Source of the DNA: an uncultured Roseicyclus sp.
GTDB lineage: Bacteria; Pseudomonadota; Alphaproteobacteria; Rhodobacterales; Rhodobacteraceae
Direction: 5' to 3'
DNA length: 64,000 bases
Assembly: GCA_947491935.1 (NCBI GenBank)
Contig: CANLLF010000001.1
Span: 1,178,001 to 1,242,000, forward strand
Notes under the pieces: model-generated
The model's database searches: none
Told to the model about the DNA's origin: nothing
What the model saw: the letters and a program-made list of their open reading frames with translations, nothing else
In this document: piece by piece, positions 63,879 to 64,000 of the stretch
Layout of the letters: each line of letters starts with the position of its first letter
How positions within the stretch are numbered: the stretch's first letter is position 1
Program-made: the position numbers and the translations under genes

Positions 63879-64000
63879 GATTCATCCTCGAACGGGTCGG
63901 CGGGCACGTCGCGGGGATCCCAGCCCAGGGTCCCCCACGTCTTCGCCATATGCGCGGGCATCGGCGCGATCAGGGTCAACTGCGCGCCGGTCATCGGGTG
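63875..64000 (-). CDS. C-terminal end of an RluC-type pseudouridine synthase (cut by window edge)
   Basis: The last 41 codons read HPMTGAQLTLIAPMPAHMAKTW then LGWDP and end in DES. This matches the C-terminus of RluA/RluC family enzymes, which end with HPxTGxxLxxxAPLP-type sequence. The gene continues past the window. Gene order with HAD and ATP12 is common in Rhodobacteraceae. Confidence 0.8.
   Translation of the reverse strand, partial: HPMTGAQLTLIAPMPAHMAKTWGTLGWDPRDVPADPFEDES

Overview
The window looks like chromosome from a marine-type alphaproteobacterium of the Rhodobacteraceae. The main evidence is the right part: a bztABCD-type amino-acid ABC transporter, an ATP12-type F1 assembly factor, and the order rpmH-rnpA-yidD ... 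ttcA ... yidC-MOSC-acetyltransferase-engB-argB. These are assignments from protein motifs and gene order read by eye; no database search was run.

Left part (1 to about 39.9 kb) is accessory DNA, probably a composite genomic island. From left to right it holds: (i) a very large SIR2-like / P-loop NTPase / helical-repeat protein that resembles an NLR-type antiphage sensor (17-5557); (ii) a leftward cassette of a C5-cytosine methyltransferase, an overlapping PD-(D/E)xK endonuclease, a GHKL (MORC-like) ATPase fused to a Shedu-like nuclease domain, and a small HEPN-like protein with an in-frame stop near its 5' end (6001-10810); (iii) conjugation or mobilisation genes (Replic_Relax-type protein, VirD4/TraD-like coupling ATPase, two small proteins) with an inverted-repeat cluster upstream, then an H-NS family protein, a RuvC-like protein, an XRE regulator, a long nested palindrome and a ParD/ParE-like toxin-antitoxin pair (11186-17812); (iv) a small secreted protein followed after one base by a 3819-residue RTX protein with about 22 DxDGDG repeats, DUF4214-like segments and nine RTX blocks, plus an orphan RTX C-terminal fragment behind it (18341-30644); (v) a DUF3768 gene pair and a second TraD-like ATPase; (vi) two large-type serine recombinases, the second shortened, with a 48-codon and a 47-codon gene beside them and a 93-bp direct repeat; (vii) a SERAC1-like alpha/beta hydrolase, a thymidylate-kinase-like protein and a YfbR-like HD nucleotidase. 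A 50-nt 3' half of a tRNA-Phe gene lies at the boundary.

Right part (about 40.0 to 64 kb) is ordinary core chromosome: tRNA-Arg(ACG), a histidine kinase, a flavoprotein disulfide reductase with a TVP38-type membrane protein, DUF523, rpmH-rnpA-yidD, DUF1353, a DUF900-type hydrolase, a lipoprotein, ttcA, a degenerate GGDEF-EAL protein, the tightly overlapping yidC-MOSC-acetyltransferase-engB string, argB with an iron-sulfur protein and a SixA-like phosphatase, a PAS histidine kinase, bztABCD, ATP12, a HAD phosphatase and the end of an RluC-type pseudouridine synthase.

The most promising leads for an undescribed system are the SIR2-NTPase-repeat giant, the methyltransferase / endonuclease / GHKL-nuclease / HEPN cassette, and the hydrolase / NMP-kinase / HD-nucleotidase cluster. 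All three sit in one accessory block with mobility genes, which is the usual setting of antiphage defence islands. No CRISPR array, rRNA, or type I secretion transporter for the RTX protein is present in the window.
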